Made by a program: the position numbers and the translations under genes
Source of the DNA: an uncultured Collinsella sp.
GTDB lineage: Bacteria; Actinomycetota; Coriobacteriia; Coriobacteriales; Coriobacteriaceae
Direction: 5' to 3'
NCBI GenBank assembly: GCA_959596505.1
Contig: CAUFWM010000025.1
Location: forward strand, 1 to 23,621
DNA length: 23,621 nt
The notes under the pieces: generated by a model
Databases searched by the model: none
The model's input: only the letters and a program-made list of their open reading frames with translations
Told to the model about the DNA's origin: nothing
Shown here: piece after piece, positions 1 through 5,916 of the stretch
Position numbering within the stretch: the first letter of the stretch is position 1
How the letters are laid out: every line of letters starts with the position of its first letter

Positions 1-306
1 ATCACCATGCAATCTAGCAGCTGCTTTATACGAAATGAGACGAAGTAAAGTCAGCCCCGTGCGAAAGCTCCAAAGAAATCAAAATGAGACCCGTTGACTT
101 GAGTCAGAGGTCATTCCCGGGGCCATTGACTTATTGCTTATCTACATACGGCAGATTTGTCACATGAACGTCCGCAGGAAAGTCCTTAAGGTCGATGTGT
201 CTCGACCGTCAATCGGCCTCGTGCTACCACTAATCCGTCCCATCCCAGCAGGTCACACAACGGTGAGATAATGCCCGCGACTATTAACGTAAGCAAGGAG
301 CACGCT
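1..306. other. non-coding left edge of the window
   Basis: I see no convincing gene here. The stretch holds one copy of a GC-rich repeat (88-135), a small 6-bp hairpin at 190-207 (GGTCGA and TCGACC with a 6-nt loop), and the ribosome binding site of the first gene at 295-300. I could not assign a convincing promoter: a TTGACT at 125-130 has no good -10 partner at the usual distance. Confidence 0.5.
88..135. repeat. GC-rich intergenic repeat, copy 1
   Basis: The segment shares long stretches with 2484-2530: both contain GACTTGA, then TCAG, GGTCAT, and a CCCGGG-type arm followed by CCAT. In the second copy the ends pair into a hairpin (GGCCCGG with CCGGGCC); here the left arm has drifted. It lies upstream of the first gene, while the other copy lies in the leader of the Abi-like gene. 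Both may come from the same mobile or duplicated leader. No function is assigned. Confidence 0.55.
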
Positions 307-1542
307 ATGGCAGACAACGAGATCAAACCCTCGACGGACGGCGGCCGAGAGGAACTCGTGGCAAAACAGCTCGCATCCACCAAAACCCACCTCGCGCTCA
401 CTCAGGAGCGGGTGGACGTCTCCGGCGCCATCAAGCTACCGCTCGAACGAGTCCCCCAGCTCGGCATAGCGCTCGCCTCACTCCCCTCGACATTCCGCAC
501 CGTCACCAATACGGTGAGCGTACCTATGCTGCTCCAGCCAACCGACAAGTTTGGCAATCCGCTTGACCCGTCGATACTCCAATCGTTCAAGGACGGCAGC
601 GGCCTCATGGGGGCCTACCGCGATGCGGCCAAGGGTTTCGGGCAGGCGCGCCTCCACGTAGTCGAGGGCGACATCGCCACAAGCGTCACTCAAGTGCCCT
701 ACGATCCGACGTCGTTGTTCATGGCAGCCGCAATCGCGCAGATAAACCAAAAGCTCGACTCCATCCAGGAGTCCGTTGACGAAATGTTCGAGTATATGCG
801 CCAGCGTGACAAGGCCAACATGCGTGGCGATCTCAAGACGCTCGCAGATATCCTCAACGGTTACAGCTTCAACTGCGGCGACGCCACCTACATGGCCAAC
901 GCCCATATGAAGGTGCTCGACATCGAGCACGCGTCCACGCGTGACATGGAACTCTTCCGCTCGCAGGCGCAGGCGGACCTGAAAAAGAAAGGGTTCATCG
1001 AGGTGCGAGACGACGTGAAAAGGCGCCTCGACAAGGTTCTCGACTATCTCAAGGACTACCAGCTCGCCACCTATATCCACGCGTTCTCGCTGTTCCTCGA
1101 GCCCATGCTCACCCAGAACTTCAAACCTGCAAAGCTCGCAGACGCTGCCGCAAAAATCGAGGCGGACTCGCTTGCATACCGCGAGCTCTACACCGATTGT
1201 TACGACGCACTCGAGGCGAGCACTGCCGACACTATCGATGTGGCACTTCTGGGCGGCATCGCCTCCGCAGGCAAGATGCTCGGTCGCGCCATCGCGGCGA
1301 CGCCCATCGGCGAGTTCACGCCCATAGACGAGGCGCTTGAGGGTGCAGGAGAGGACATCGGCAGGTTCAACGACGAGCAATCCGAGAAACTCATCGAGAA
1401 GCTCCACCAGGCAAAGACGCCCGACGTCGCGCCGTTCAGGCAGAGCATAATGGAGATCGACACCCTCTACAACCGCCCCACGCAGATCGCCGTGGACGCC
1501 GAGAACGTCTACATCTTGCCTGCCAAGCAGCAGGAAGAGTAA
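307..1542 (+). CDS. conserved-looking hypothetical protein, 411 aa
   Basis: I do not recognise a named family. An AAGGAG site at 295-300, 6 nt before the ATG at 307, favours this start over the ATG at 271 in the same frame. There is no signal peptide and no clear membrane segment. The middle (about residues 145-170, containing NQKLDSIQESVDEMFEYMRQ) looks like an amphipathic helix or coiled coil. The C-terminal half is mostly helical, with a Gly/Ala-rich patch (LLGGIASAGKMLGRAIAAT) that could be a weakly hydrophobic helix. The product is probably cytoplasmic. It is convergent with the Abi-like gene downstream, in an accessory region with duplications, so a role in phage defence or stress is possible but only by association. 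Confidence 0.75.
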   Translation: MADNEIKPSTDGGREELVAKQLASTKTHLALTQERVDVSGAIKLPLERVPQLGIALASLPSTFRTVTNTVSVPMLLQPTDKFGNPLDPSILQSFKDGSGLMGAYRDAAKGFGQARLHVVEGDIATSVTQVPYDPTSLFMAAAIAQINQKLDSIQESVDEMFEYMRQRDKANMRGDLKTLADILNGYSFNCGDATYMANAHMKVLDIEHASTRDMELFRSQAQADLKKKGFIEVRDDVKRRLDKVLDYLKDYQLATYIHAFSLFLEPMLTQNFKPAKLADAAAKIEADSLAYRELYTDCYDALEASTADTIDVALLGGIASAGKMLGRAIAATPIGEFTPIDEALEGAGEDIGRFNDEQSEKLIEKLHQAKTPDVAPFRQSIMEIDTLYNRPTQIAVDAENVYILPAKQQEE

Positions 1543-1580
1543 CGATACGCGACAGGCACGCGCCATGCAGACAGCTAACG

Positions 1581-1651
1581 CCCCTACCTCCCCTCCGCCT
1601 TCAGCTTCAGCAGCAGGTCACCCAGCTCGGAGCACTTGCTGGAAAGGCTCG
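1581..1651 (-). pseudogene. remnant copy of the exonuclease 3' end
   Basis: By eye, 65 of 71 positions match 2598-2668, the last codons of the exonuclease gene. Read on the minus strand it encodes LSSKCSELGDLLLKLKAEGR followed by a stop, close to the true C-terminus LSSKCPELGDLLLRLKAEGR. Beyond 1651 the similarity ends abruptly. The two copies are direct repeats flanking the Abi-like gene. Either the Abi cassette arrived with a duplicated gene end, as at an attachment site in a gene's 3' end, or a second exonuclease gene was deleted except for its tail. Confidence 0.75.
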
Positions 1652-1717
1652 AAAATAGATTTTGGCATTTTATGCCGAAATGACAGTCCCAGGTCGCAGG
1701 GCAAAGCACAGCAATCG

Positions 1718-2365
1718 CTACAACTCTATTTTCACCGGAGCGGGATGCTCCTCCAAGAATCGCTCGACAGCCGCCCTACCTTTAGAGCCGCAGAGACTCG
1801 TATAAGCCTCGGGGCAAAGGGCTTGGAATAGCTCGACAATATCGGCATCAACATCCTTGGGCGAGTAACCAGTTTCTCCAGGGTTGAAGAGCCTCTCATT
1901 GTGTGCGACGCGATTACGAAGTTTGTTTATCGCCTCAATCTTGAGATTAAGCTTCGCGCGATCGGTTCCCTTGGGCCATGCAGCATGTAGGTATGGAATC
2001 CACAGGTCGCGCTCTCGGCTTCGATCGGTCATATGCGCCCAGAATCCCAGCATGAGGCCAGCGACCACTTGGTTCGGGTTAGAGGGGTCATGCGCACGAC
2101 CGCAGGCGTCCTCTACGGCACGACGGTTAACCAGGTTGACGTCGCGGAGTTTCTTCGCCTTGCTTTTGCGCATAATGGGACGCGTCACGGGTGAATTAAT
2201 ATCGAAAAGCCAGTGCTCATCACCATGGAATCGCTCGGTAAGAACGCGGTCATAGGCGTTACGCAACGCAAGTTCGAAGTGAGCGATATCGCCCATGAGC
2301 GACTGCCCAAGCATGAGGTTCCACTCGTGCAACTCAAGCGCACGATCAATATCGCCGCCGCACAA
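1718..2365 (-). CDS. Abi-like protein (Abi_2/HEPN type), 5' end frameshifted
   Basis: This resembles Abi-like proteins (AbiD/AbiF, Pfam Abi_2), which are thought to act in abortive infection as HEPN-fold RNases. Seen: an N-terminal helical block (ELHEWNLMLGQSLMGDIAHF then ELALRNAYDRVL), a middle block LMLGFWAHM, and LRNRVAHNERLF near residue 150, which carries the R-x4-H pattern of HEPN nucleases. The in-frame start is a TTG at 2365 with no good ribosome site. The frame stays open upstream to 2450 and encodes VPRREWAERWLSTSRLSSYL, which fits the family's usual N-terminus, but has no start codon. A strong start (AGGAG plus ATG at 2457) lies one frame off. The gene therefore seems to carry a 1-nt deletion near 2431-2436. 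The full product would be about 246 aa. It may be a pseudogene. Confidence 0.75.
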   Translation of the reverse strand: MCGGDIDRALELHEWNLMLGQSLMGDIAHFELALRNAYDRVLTERFHGDEHWLFDINSPVTRPIMRKSKAKKLRDVNLVNRRAVEDACGRAHDPSNPNQVVAGLMLGFWAHMTDRSRERDLWIPYLHAAWPKGTDRAKLNLKIEAINKLRNRVAHNERLFNPGETGYSPKDVDADIVELFQALCPEAYTSLCGSKGRAAVERFLEEHPAPVKIEL

Positions 2366-2430
2366 GTCTAGATACGAAGAAAGTCTGGAAGTCGAGAGCC
2401 AACGCTCCGCCCATTCGCGGCGTGGTACAG

Positions 2431-2469
2431 CCTTGGCTCCGCGGGCTCGTCAGTCATATCGCTACTCCT
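2431..2469 (-). other. true start and frameshift of the Abi-like gene
   Basis: On the minus strand AGGAG (2469-2465) stands 7 nt before ATG (2457-2455), which begins MTDEPAEP and then hits a stop at codon 31 in its own frame. The Abi frame is open from just after a TGA at 2452-2450. Adding one A to the CCAAGG run (plus coordinates 2431-2436) joins the two into MTDEPAEPKAVPRREWAERW. The cause could be a real mutation, programmed slippage or a sequencing error. Confidence 0.7.
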
Positions 2470-2483
2470 ATAGATATGAATTT

Positions 2484-2530
2484 AGGCCCGGTGACTTGAA
2501 TCAGCGGTCATCCCGGGCCCATCAATACGC
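2484..2530. repeat. GC-rich intergenic repeat, copy 2
   Basis: This is the second copy of the element at 88-135. GGCCCGG and CCGGGCC arms enclose a GACTTGAATCAG core and can fold into a hairpin. It lies between the promoter and start codon of the Abi-like gene, so it would form in that mRNA's leader and could attenuate it. Confidence 0.5.
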
Positions 2531-2559
2531 AGTATACCCAGGGATAGCAGGTTTAACAA
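2531..2559 (-). promoter_or_regulatory. promoter of the Abi-like gene
   Basis: On the minus strand TTGTTA (2559-2554), a 17-nt spacer and TATACT (2536-2531) make a good sigma-A-type promoter about 75 nt upstream of the ATG at 2457. The -35 side lies in a 31-bp block (2551-2581) that is repeated at 3805-3835, where it forms the -35 side of the antisense RNA promoter. Confidence 0.55.
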
Positions 2560-2581
2560 ATGGATTTTCAGTAACGAAGCC
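2551..2581 (-). repeat. promoter-upstream module, copy A
   Basis: 29 of 31 bases match 3805-3835. Both copies contain GTTTAACAAATGGATTTTC followed by GTAACGA, and both put TTGTTA at the -35 position of a minus-strand promoter. Similarity stops at the spacer, so the conserved part is the -35 element plus about 25 bp upstream of it, as for an activator site or UP-like element. Confidence 0.65.
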
Positions 2582-2600
2582 ATCCAAATGACGTCCCCCC

Positions 2601-3335
2601 CTACCTCCCCTCCGCCTTAAGCCTCAACAGCAGGTCGCCCAGCTCGGGGCACTTGCTGGAAAGGCGCGTCTGGGCTCGCTCGCCCATCCCCCAACGCTGA
2701 CGGACTTCCTGGGCGTGTGGACTCACGCGGTAGTCCCCATCCATCATCTGCTTGAGCAGCTTGGCGGTCACGCGCGCATCGGCTAGGGCGCTGTGGGCGT
2801 GGCCCGTCGACTCATCGAACTCGATGCCAAACCACGTTGCCGCGTCGCCCAACGAGACGCGCTCGTGGCTGCCCACGTCCATGATCGAGGTGTAAAACGC
2901 CTGCAGGTCGGCCCAGTCCGCAGGAAATGCGGAAAGATCGATGTGCTTTGCCTGGCACTCGGTCAAAAGCTGTCGACGGTCCGTCCCGCTCCAACAGACC
3001 ACCTGGGCGGAGTAGCGACCGATCCAATCGCTGAGCCTTTTGATCACCACATAGAGCGGATCGGCCATCGCGGTGTCCACGGCCGATATCCCTGTGAGCT
3101 CGCGGACGGGAAACGCAACGCCTTCGGTAAATTCCGTCTGCACAAACTGCGAGAACTCGCCCATAACGTTGCCGTGATAGTCGAGCTTGACGGCGCCGAC
3201 CTCGATAATCTCGTTGCGCAGTCCACGGCGCTGGCGCTGCTTTGGCACCGGCGCAAACTCAAAGTCCAGCACGATCTGACGCGCAAAGTTCGTCGTATCG
3301 ATAGCCGAGATACACGGCGTCTTTTCAGCTGACAC
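2601..3335 (-). CDS. DEDDh 3'-5' exonuclease (DnaQ/KapD-like), 244 aa
   Basis: This is a single-domain exonuclease of the DnaQ fold, removing nucleotides from DNA or RNA 3' ends with two metal ions. Motif I is VLDFEF (Asp24, Glu26), followed by NEIIEVGAVKLD. The Exo II region includes WSGTDRRQLL, and Exo III is HSALADARVTAKLL with the H-x4-D of the DEDDh type. The DFEF wording is closer to KapD/ERI-1-type enzymes than to polymerase proofreading subunits. I chose the GTG at 3335, with AAAGG 8 nt upstream. An ATG at 3443 is in frame, but the extra 36 residues look non-coding. The last 71 bp are duplicated at 1581-1651. Confidence 0.85.
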   Translation of the reverse strand: MSAEKTPCISAIDTTNFARQIVLDFEFAPVPKQRQRRGLRNEIIEVGAVKLDYHGNVMGEFSQFVQTEFTEGVAFPVRELTGISAVDTAMADPLYVVIKRLSDWIGRYSAQVVCWSGTDRRQLLTECQAKHIDLSAFPADWADLQAFYTSIMDVGSHERVSLGDAATWFGIEFDESTGHAHSALADARVTAKLLKQMMDGDYRVSPHAQEVRQRWGMGERAQTRLSSKCPELGDLLLRLKAEGR

Positions 3336-3471
3336 TGTTAGGGCCTTTCTCCGTTGCCTGCCGTTTGCTACATAGGCGGCTACATTGCCGTAAGGATAGG
3401 CGCCCGTGCGGACATGAAATCGCACAGCACGGCTTTCCGACATCCTTGCGTAAAGCCACGCTTTGAGAGAA

Positions 3472-3501
3472 TTGCGTCGCTGTTATTATCGAACATATAT
3501 T
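3472..3501 (+). promoter_or_regulatory. candidate promoter of the small peptide gene
   Basis: TTGCGT (3472-3477), an 18-nt spacer and TATATT (3496-3501) in an AT-rich stretch. Transcription would begin near 3508 and give a leader of about 85 nt, long enough to fold the hairpin at 3566-3584. Confidence 0.4.
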
Positions 3502-3565
3502 CGTTTTTTAGCTGTACTTTGATAGAATTGCAGTTGTTGACGGCAGTTCCATGTGCCGGGCAGCG

Positions 3566-3584
3566 CCCTCCATGCGACGGGAGG
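3566..3584 (+). promoter_or_regulatory. hairpin sequestering the toxin ribosome site
   Basis: CCCTCC (3566-3571) is an exact complement of GGGAGG (3579-3584) across a 7-nt loop. GGGAGG is the core of GGGAGGTGAT, an almost full-length Shine-Dalgarno sequence 8 nt before the ATG at 3593. A strong but hidden ribosome site is typical of type I toxin mRNAs. Confidence 0.6.
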
Positions 3585-3592
3585 TGATGCCC

Positions 3593-3718
3593 ATGACCGA
3601 TCTGACTGATTTCGTGAAGCTCCTGACCGCTTTGGTCTCGCTCCTCACGGCGCTTATCGGACTTTCCGAGGCACTTAAGCAGCGTACGAAGCAGAAAAAG
3701 AGGGGTCGACGCCACTAA
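3593..3718 (+). CDS. putative type I toxin-like membrane peptide, 41 aa
   Basis: The peptide has a short acidic N-terminus (MTDLTD), one hydrophobic helix (about residues 8-28, rich in Leu, Ala, Thr and Val) and a strongly basic tail (KQRTKQKKRGRRH). This is the build of small membrane toxins such as the Fst/Ldr and TxpA/BsrG groups, although I do not recognise a named family. Start ATG 3593 fits the strong Shine-Dalgarno at 3579-3588; the in-frame ATG at 3587 is too close to it. The gene has a hairpin over its ribosome site and an antisense RNA overlapping its last eight codons. A second copy of the last 33 codons (about 91% identical DNA) lies at 4096-4197. Toxin function is inferred from architecture. 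Confidence 0.65.
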   Translation: MTDLTDFVKLLTALVSLLTALIGLSEALKQRTKQKKRGRRH

Positions 3719-3778
3719 GGCGATGACCCCTTAATCGAAGTAACGGCGCTGCCCAGCTATCACCCTTGGGCTGCCGTC
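3695..3778 (-). ncRNA. predicted antisense (antitoxin) RNA, about 84 nt
   Basis: A minus-strand promoter at 3785-3813 would start transcription near 3778. The RNA would form a first hairpin (3743-3777, ACGGC with GCCGT and GCCCA with TGGGC) and then a terminator hairpin (3701-3731, AGGGGTC with GACCCCT) followed by CTTTTTC, ending near 3695. It is complementary to the 3' end of the small peptide mRNA, including its last eight codons, as RatA is to txpA. The plus-strand mRNA can use the same hairpins to terminate. Confidence 0.6.
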
Positions 3779-3784
3779 GACCTT

Positions 3785-3813
3785 ATTCTACCCACGGACA
3801 TTGAGTTTAACAA
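3785..3813 (-). promoter_or_regulatory. promoter of the antisense RNA
   Basis: On the minus strand TTGTTA (3813-3808), a 17-nt spacer and TAGAAT (3790-3785). The -35 and its upstream flank belong to the 31-bp module shared with the Abi-like gene promoter. Confidence 0.55.
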
Positions 3814-3835
3814 ATGGATTTTCGGTAACGAGGCC
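3805..3835 (-). repeat. promoter-upstream module, copy B
   Basis: This copy matches 2551-2581 with two substitutions. Here it lies upstream of the antisense RNA's -10. Confidence 0.65.
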
Positions 3836-3984
3836 TCGGCGCCCGCTCCTGCGTTCGCTCAACTCGTCGCTCTACTCCAGCCACCACTCAACATCCACGG
3901 AGCACTCAACCGCAAATGCTAAAGACCACGCGATCGGGCAAAGCCCCGTCACCAACAACACAGGACGAACCCTCAGCTTCCTTC

Positions 3985-4036
3985 ACGTTATAGCTAGCTA
4001 TATTATACTTTCTTATAATATAGCTAGCTATAACGT
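3985..4036. repeat. perfect 23-bp AT-rich inverted repeat
   Basis: Arms 3985-4007 and 4014-4036 are exact reverse complements with a 6-nt loop (CTTTCT). Each arm contains TATAGCTAGCTATA, itself a 14-bp palindrome, so the element is two palindromic sites in mirror arrangement. It lies between the two toxin copies and no gene starts next to it. It could be a paired operator, a miniature element or a cruciform-forming site. Confidence 0.85.
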
Positions 4037-4095
4037 AATTCGACAAGCGGCGCACGCAAAAGGGGCGGCGCCCCACCGCACGTGGACCGTTCCGG

Positions 4096-4197
4096 AAGCT
4101 CCTAACCGCTCTGATCTCGCTCCTCACGGCGCTCATCGGACTTTCCGAGGCACTCAAGCAGTGTTCGAAGCATAAAAAGAGGGGTCGACGCCGCTAA
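4096..4197 (+). pseudogene. 5'-truncated second copy of the small toxin gene
   Basis: The last 33 codons and stop are kept (KLLTALISLLTALIGLSEAL and the basic tail SKHKKRGRRR), with 9 differences in 102 bases from 3617-3718, several of them silent. The start codon, ribosome site and first eight codons are gone, replaced by unrelated GC-rich sequence. The antisense side remains intact, so this copy has lost the toxin but kept the antitoxin. Confidence 0.7.
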
Positions 4198-4259
4198 GGC
4201 ATCGACCCCTCAATCTAAACAACGGCGCTGCCCAGCTCTTCACCACTTGGGCTGCCGTC
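4174..4259 (-). ncRNA. predicted second antisense RNA (orphan antitoxin)
   Basis: This parallels the RNA at 3695-3778: a start near 4259, a first hairpin (4222-4257), then a terminator hairpin (4180-4210, AGGGGTCG with CGACCCCT) and a TTTTT run at 4178-4174. The stem carries one substitution relative to the first copy that improves pairing. It could still act in trans on the intact toxin mRNA. Confidence 0.5.
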
Positions 4260-4265
4260 AGCCTT

Positions 4266-4293
4266 ATTTTATCCACGGGGCAAACCCTTTCAA
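4266..4293 (-). promoter_or_regulatory. promoter of the second antisense RNA
   Basis: On the minus strand TTGAAA (4293-4288), a 16-nt spacer and TAAAAT (4271-4266). The position relative to the RNA matches the first copy, but the upstream 31-bp module is absent, so the two RNAs may be controlled differently. Confidence 0.5.
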
Positions 4294-4316
4294 GTGCGGC
4301 CTGGGCGCCGCATGGC

Positions 4317-4346
4317 GTCGGCGGACGAGGCGATGCGTCCGCCGAC
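4317..4346 (-). terminator. hairpin after the permease gene
   Basis: Perfect 11-bp stem (4317-4327 with 4336-4346, GTCGGCGGACG and its complement) and an 8-nt loop, 17 nt past the permease stop. There is no U tract after it, so it may be a weak terminator or an mRNA-stabilising hairpin. Confidence 0.5.
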
Positions 4347-4363
4347 GTATAGCACCGAATTGG

Positions 4364-5758
4364 TTACTTCTTGCTCTCGGGCAAGACCAGATCAACGGCA
4401 GCGTCCTTGGCAGCATCGATGTGCTGAGCCACGACCGGCGTCTGCGGAAGGATCAGGTTAAGGACAATGGCCATGATGGCGGTGGGGGTTACGGCGTTGG
4501 AGCCGATGACGGTGGGCACCCAGGTGGGCATACCCTCGCCGGCAAGGCAACCGCTGGCCATCCAGATACCCAGGCCAAAGACGACGGAGGTGCCGACGAT
4601 GGTGGTAGTGCGCTGCGTGAGGCCTTCACGGGTGAACATGCGCACGCCGTTCATGGTGATGGTGCCAAAGACGCCGACGGTCGCGCCGCCGATGACGGGC
4701 TGCGGGATAGCGGAAAGAACGGCAGAGAGCTGCGGGAACAGACCGGCGACGGCAAAGACGGCCGCGATGGTCACAAAGACCCACTTGTTGACAACCTTGT
4801 TGGAGCAGATGATGCCCACGTTCTGGCCAAGGGCGCTGGTGGGAAGACCGCCCAACAGGCCGCCGACCATAGAGGTGAGGCCCTGGGACACGATAGCGCC
4901 GGAGAGCTCGCGCTCGGTGGGCATACGGTCGATGGAGCCCAGGCAGGCGGCGGAGACGTCACCGATAACCTGGATGGCAACCATGGGGAACACGACGGCG
5001 AGGGTAATGCAGACCTCGGGATCAAACTCGAGCGCGTAGGGCATGAGCTTGGGAAGGGCGAAGACCTGAGCGGTGGCGACGCTGGAGAAATCGATCATGC
5101 CAAAGGGAATCGAAACGATCATGCCGACGATCATGCCAAAGAACACGGATCCCAGCTTGAGCGTGCCCTTGCCAAAGTTGGCGAGCGCAAAGACCACGGC
5201 GAAGGTGATGAGAGCGACACACCATGCCTGCGGGGTACCCCACAGCGGCGTGCCCATACCGCCGGCCATATACTTGACGGCCGTGGGATACAGCGAAACG
5301 CCGATGGAGAAGATGACCGTACCGGTCACGACGGGCGGGAACAGCCACTTGATCTTGCTGTAGGCCAGACCAAAGAGGGCCGCGACGGCACCGCCGACAA
5401 TCTCGCCGCCCAGCAGCGCACCAAAGCTAAAGCCCGAGGCACCCATGGCCTGCAGGGCCGGCAGGAACGCGAACGAGACGCCCATGACGATGGGCAGGCC
5501 GCCGCCGATGCGACGGAAGGGAGCGAAGGCCTGAAGGGCCGTGTCGAGTGCCGAAAGAATGAGCGCAACCTGAATGATGTCGGTGCTCTGCTGGCTATTA
5601 AAGCCGTAGACGCCGGCCATGATGACCGCCGGGGTAATGATGCCGGCAAACGATGCCAGTACGTGCTGAAGGGCACACGGGATCATTTCCTTAACGGGCG
5701 GCATGCCTTCGCGAGTGAACAGGGCTTCAGTGCCGTTCGTAACCGTCTCCTGGGCCAT
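4364..5758 (-). CDS. NCS2 nucleobase permease, purine/xanthine type, 464 aa
   Basis: This is a membrane symporter of the NCS2 (NAT) family, likely importing xanthine, uric acid or another purine. It has about 14 hydrophobic segments in the usual two inverted halves. Key sites: His32 in TM1 (LQHVLASFAG), the signature GQNVGIICSNK with Gln312-Asn313, as in XanQ and UapA rather than the Glu-Asn of uracil permeases, and Asp267 in TM8 (IQVIGDVSAA). The TM8 position that is a conserved Glu in XanQ (E272) and UapA (E356) reads Gln263 here. Start ATG 5758 follows GGTGG; an upstream in-frame ATG at 5800 lacks a ribosome site. The gene is divergent from a YheO/DauR-like regulator, which probably controls it. 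Confidence 0.9.
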   Translation of the reverse strand: MAQETVTNGTEALFTREGMPPVKEMIPCALQHVLASFAGIITPAVIMAGVYGFNSQQSTDIIQVALILSALDTALQAFAPFRRIGGGLPIVMGVSFAFLPALQAMGASGFSFGALLGGEIVGGAVAALFGLAYSKIKWLFPPVVTGTVIFSIGVSLYPTAVKYMAGGMGTPLWGTPQAWCVALITFAVVFALANFGKGTLKLGSVFFGMIVGMIVSIPFGMIDFSSVATAQVFALPKLMPYALEFDPEVCITLAVVFPMVAIQVIGDVSAACLGSIDRMPTERELSGAIVSQGLTSMVGGLLGGLPTSALGQNVGIICSNKVVNKWVFVTIAAVFAVAGLFPQLSAVLSAIPQPVIGGATVGVFGTITMNGVRMFTREGLTQRTTTIVGTSVVFGLGIWMASGCLAGEGMPTWVPTVIGSNAVTPTAIMAIVLNLILPQTPVVAQHIDAAKDAAVDLVLPESKK

Positions 5759-5845
5759 TTGACCACCAATCCTCGAAGTAGTTGTTTTCGCATCTAACAT
5801 TCTATTGTGACGCAGTGCGGGGTTGAAGTTGTGCCTTCGCTGCAT

Positions 5846-5874
5846 ATCGTATTGAAGATTTTTCTCATTCTCAA
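5846..5874 (-). promoter_or_regulatory. candidate permease promoter
   Basis: On the minus strand TTGAGA (5874-5869), a 17-nt spacer and TACGAT (5851-5846), about 90 nt upstream of the permease start. It is nearly back to back with the regulator promoter at 5888-5916, so one bound regulator could affect both. Confidence 0.45.
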
Positions 5875-5887
5875 TAATAATTTTTTG

Positions 5888-5916
5888 TTATCAGACTATT
5901 CTTCAGCTGAGATAAT
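5888..5916 (+). promoter_or_regulatory. candidate promoter of the PAS-HTH regulator
   Basis: TTATCA (5888-5893), a 17-nt spacer and GATAAT (5911-5916), giving a leader of about 190 nt. The leader contains an 8-bp inverted repeat (CGCAGGTA at 5924-5931, TACCTGCG at 6022-6029). I do not recognise a riboswitch in it. Confidence 0.45.

Noticed and set aside
478..1566. Minus-strand reading frame of 362 codons opposite the first gene
   Set aside because: It lacks a recognisable ribosome site, and its composition is that of the complement of a coding frame. The plus-strand frame has AAGGAG at the right distance.
1665..1690. Terminator of the Abi-like gene (GGCAT/ATGCC hairpin)
   Set aside because: The stem is only 5-6 bp and there is no T run on either strand.
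3336..3443. Longer exonuclease start at 3443
   Set aside because: The additional 36 residues do not resemble exonuclease sequence, and GTG 3335 has a suitable AAAGG.
3985..4036. Terminator reading of the 23-bp inverted repeat
   Set aside because: The stem is AT-rich with no U tract following and no gene ends next to it.
4247..5797. Long plus-strand reading frame (516 codons) opposite the permease
   Set aside because: It is a GC-driven shadow: its product is Asp/Gly/His-rich and low in complexity, while the minus strand encodes a clear NCS2 transporter.
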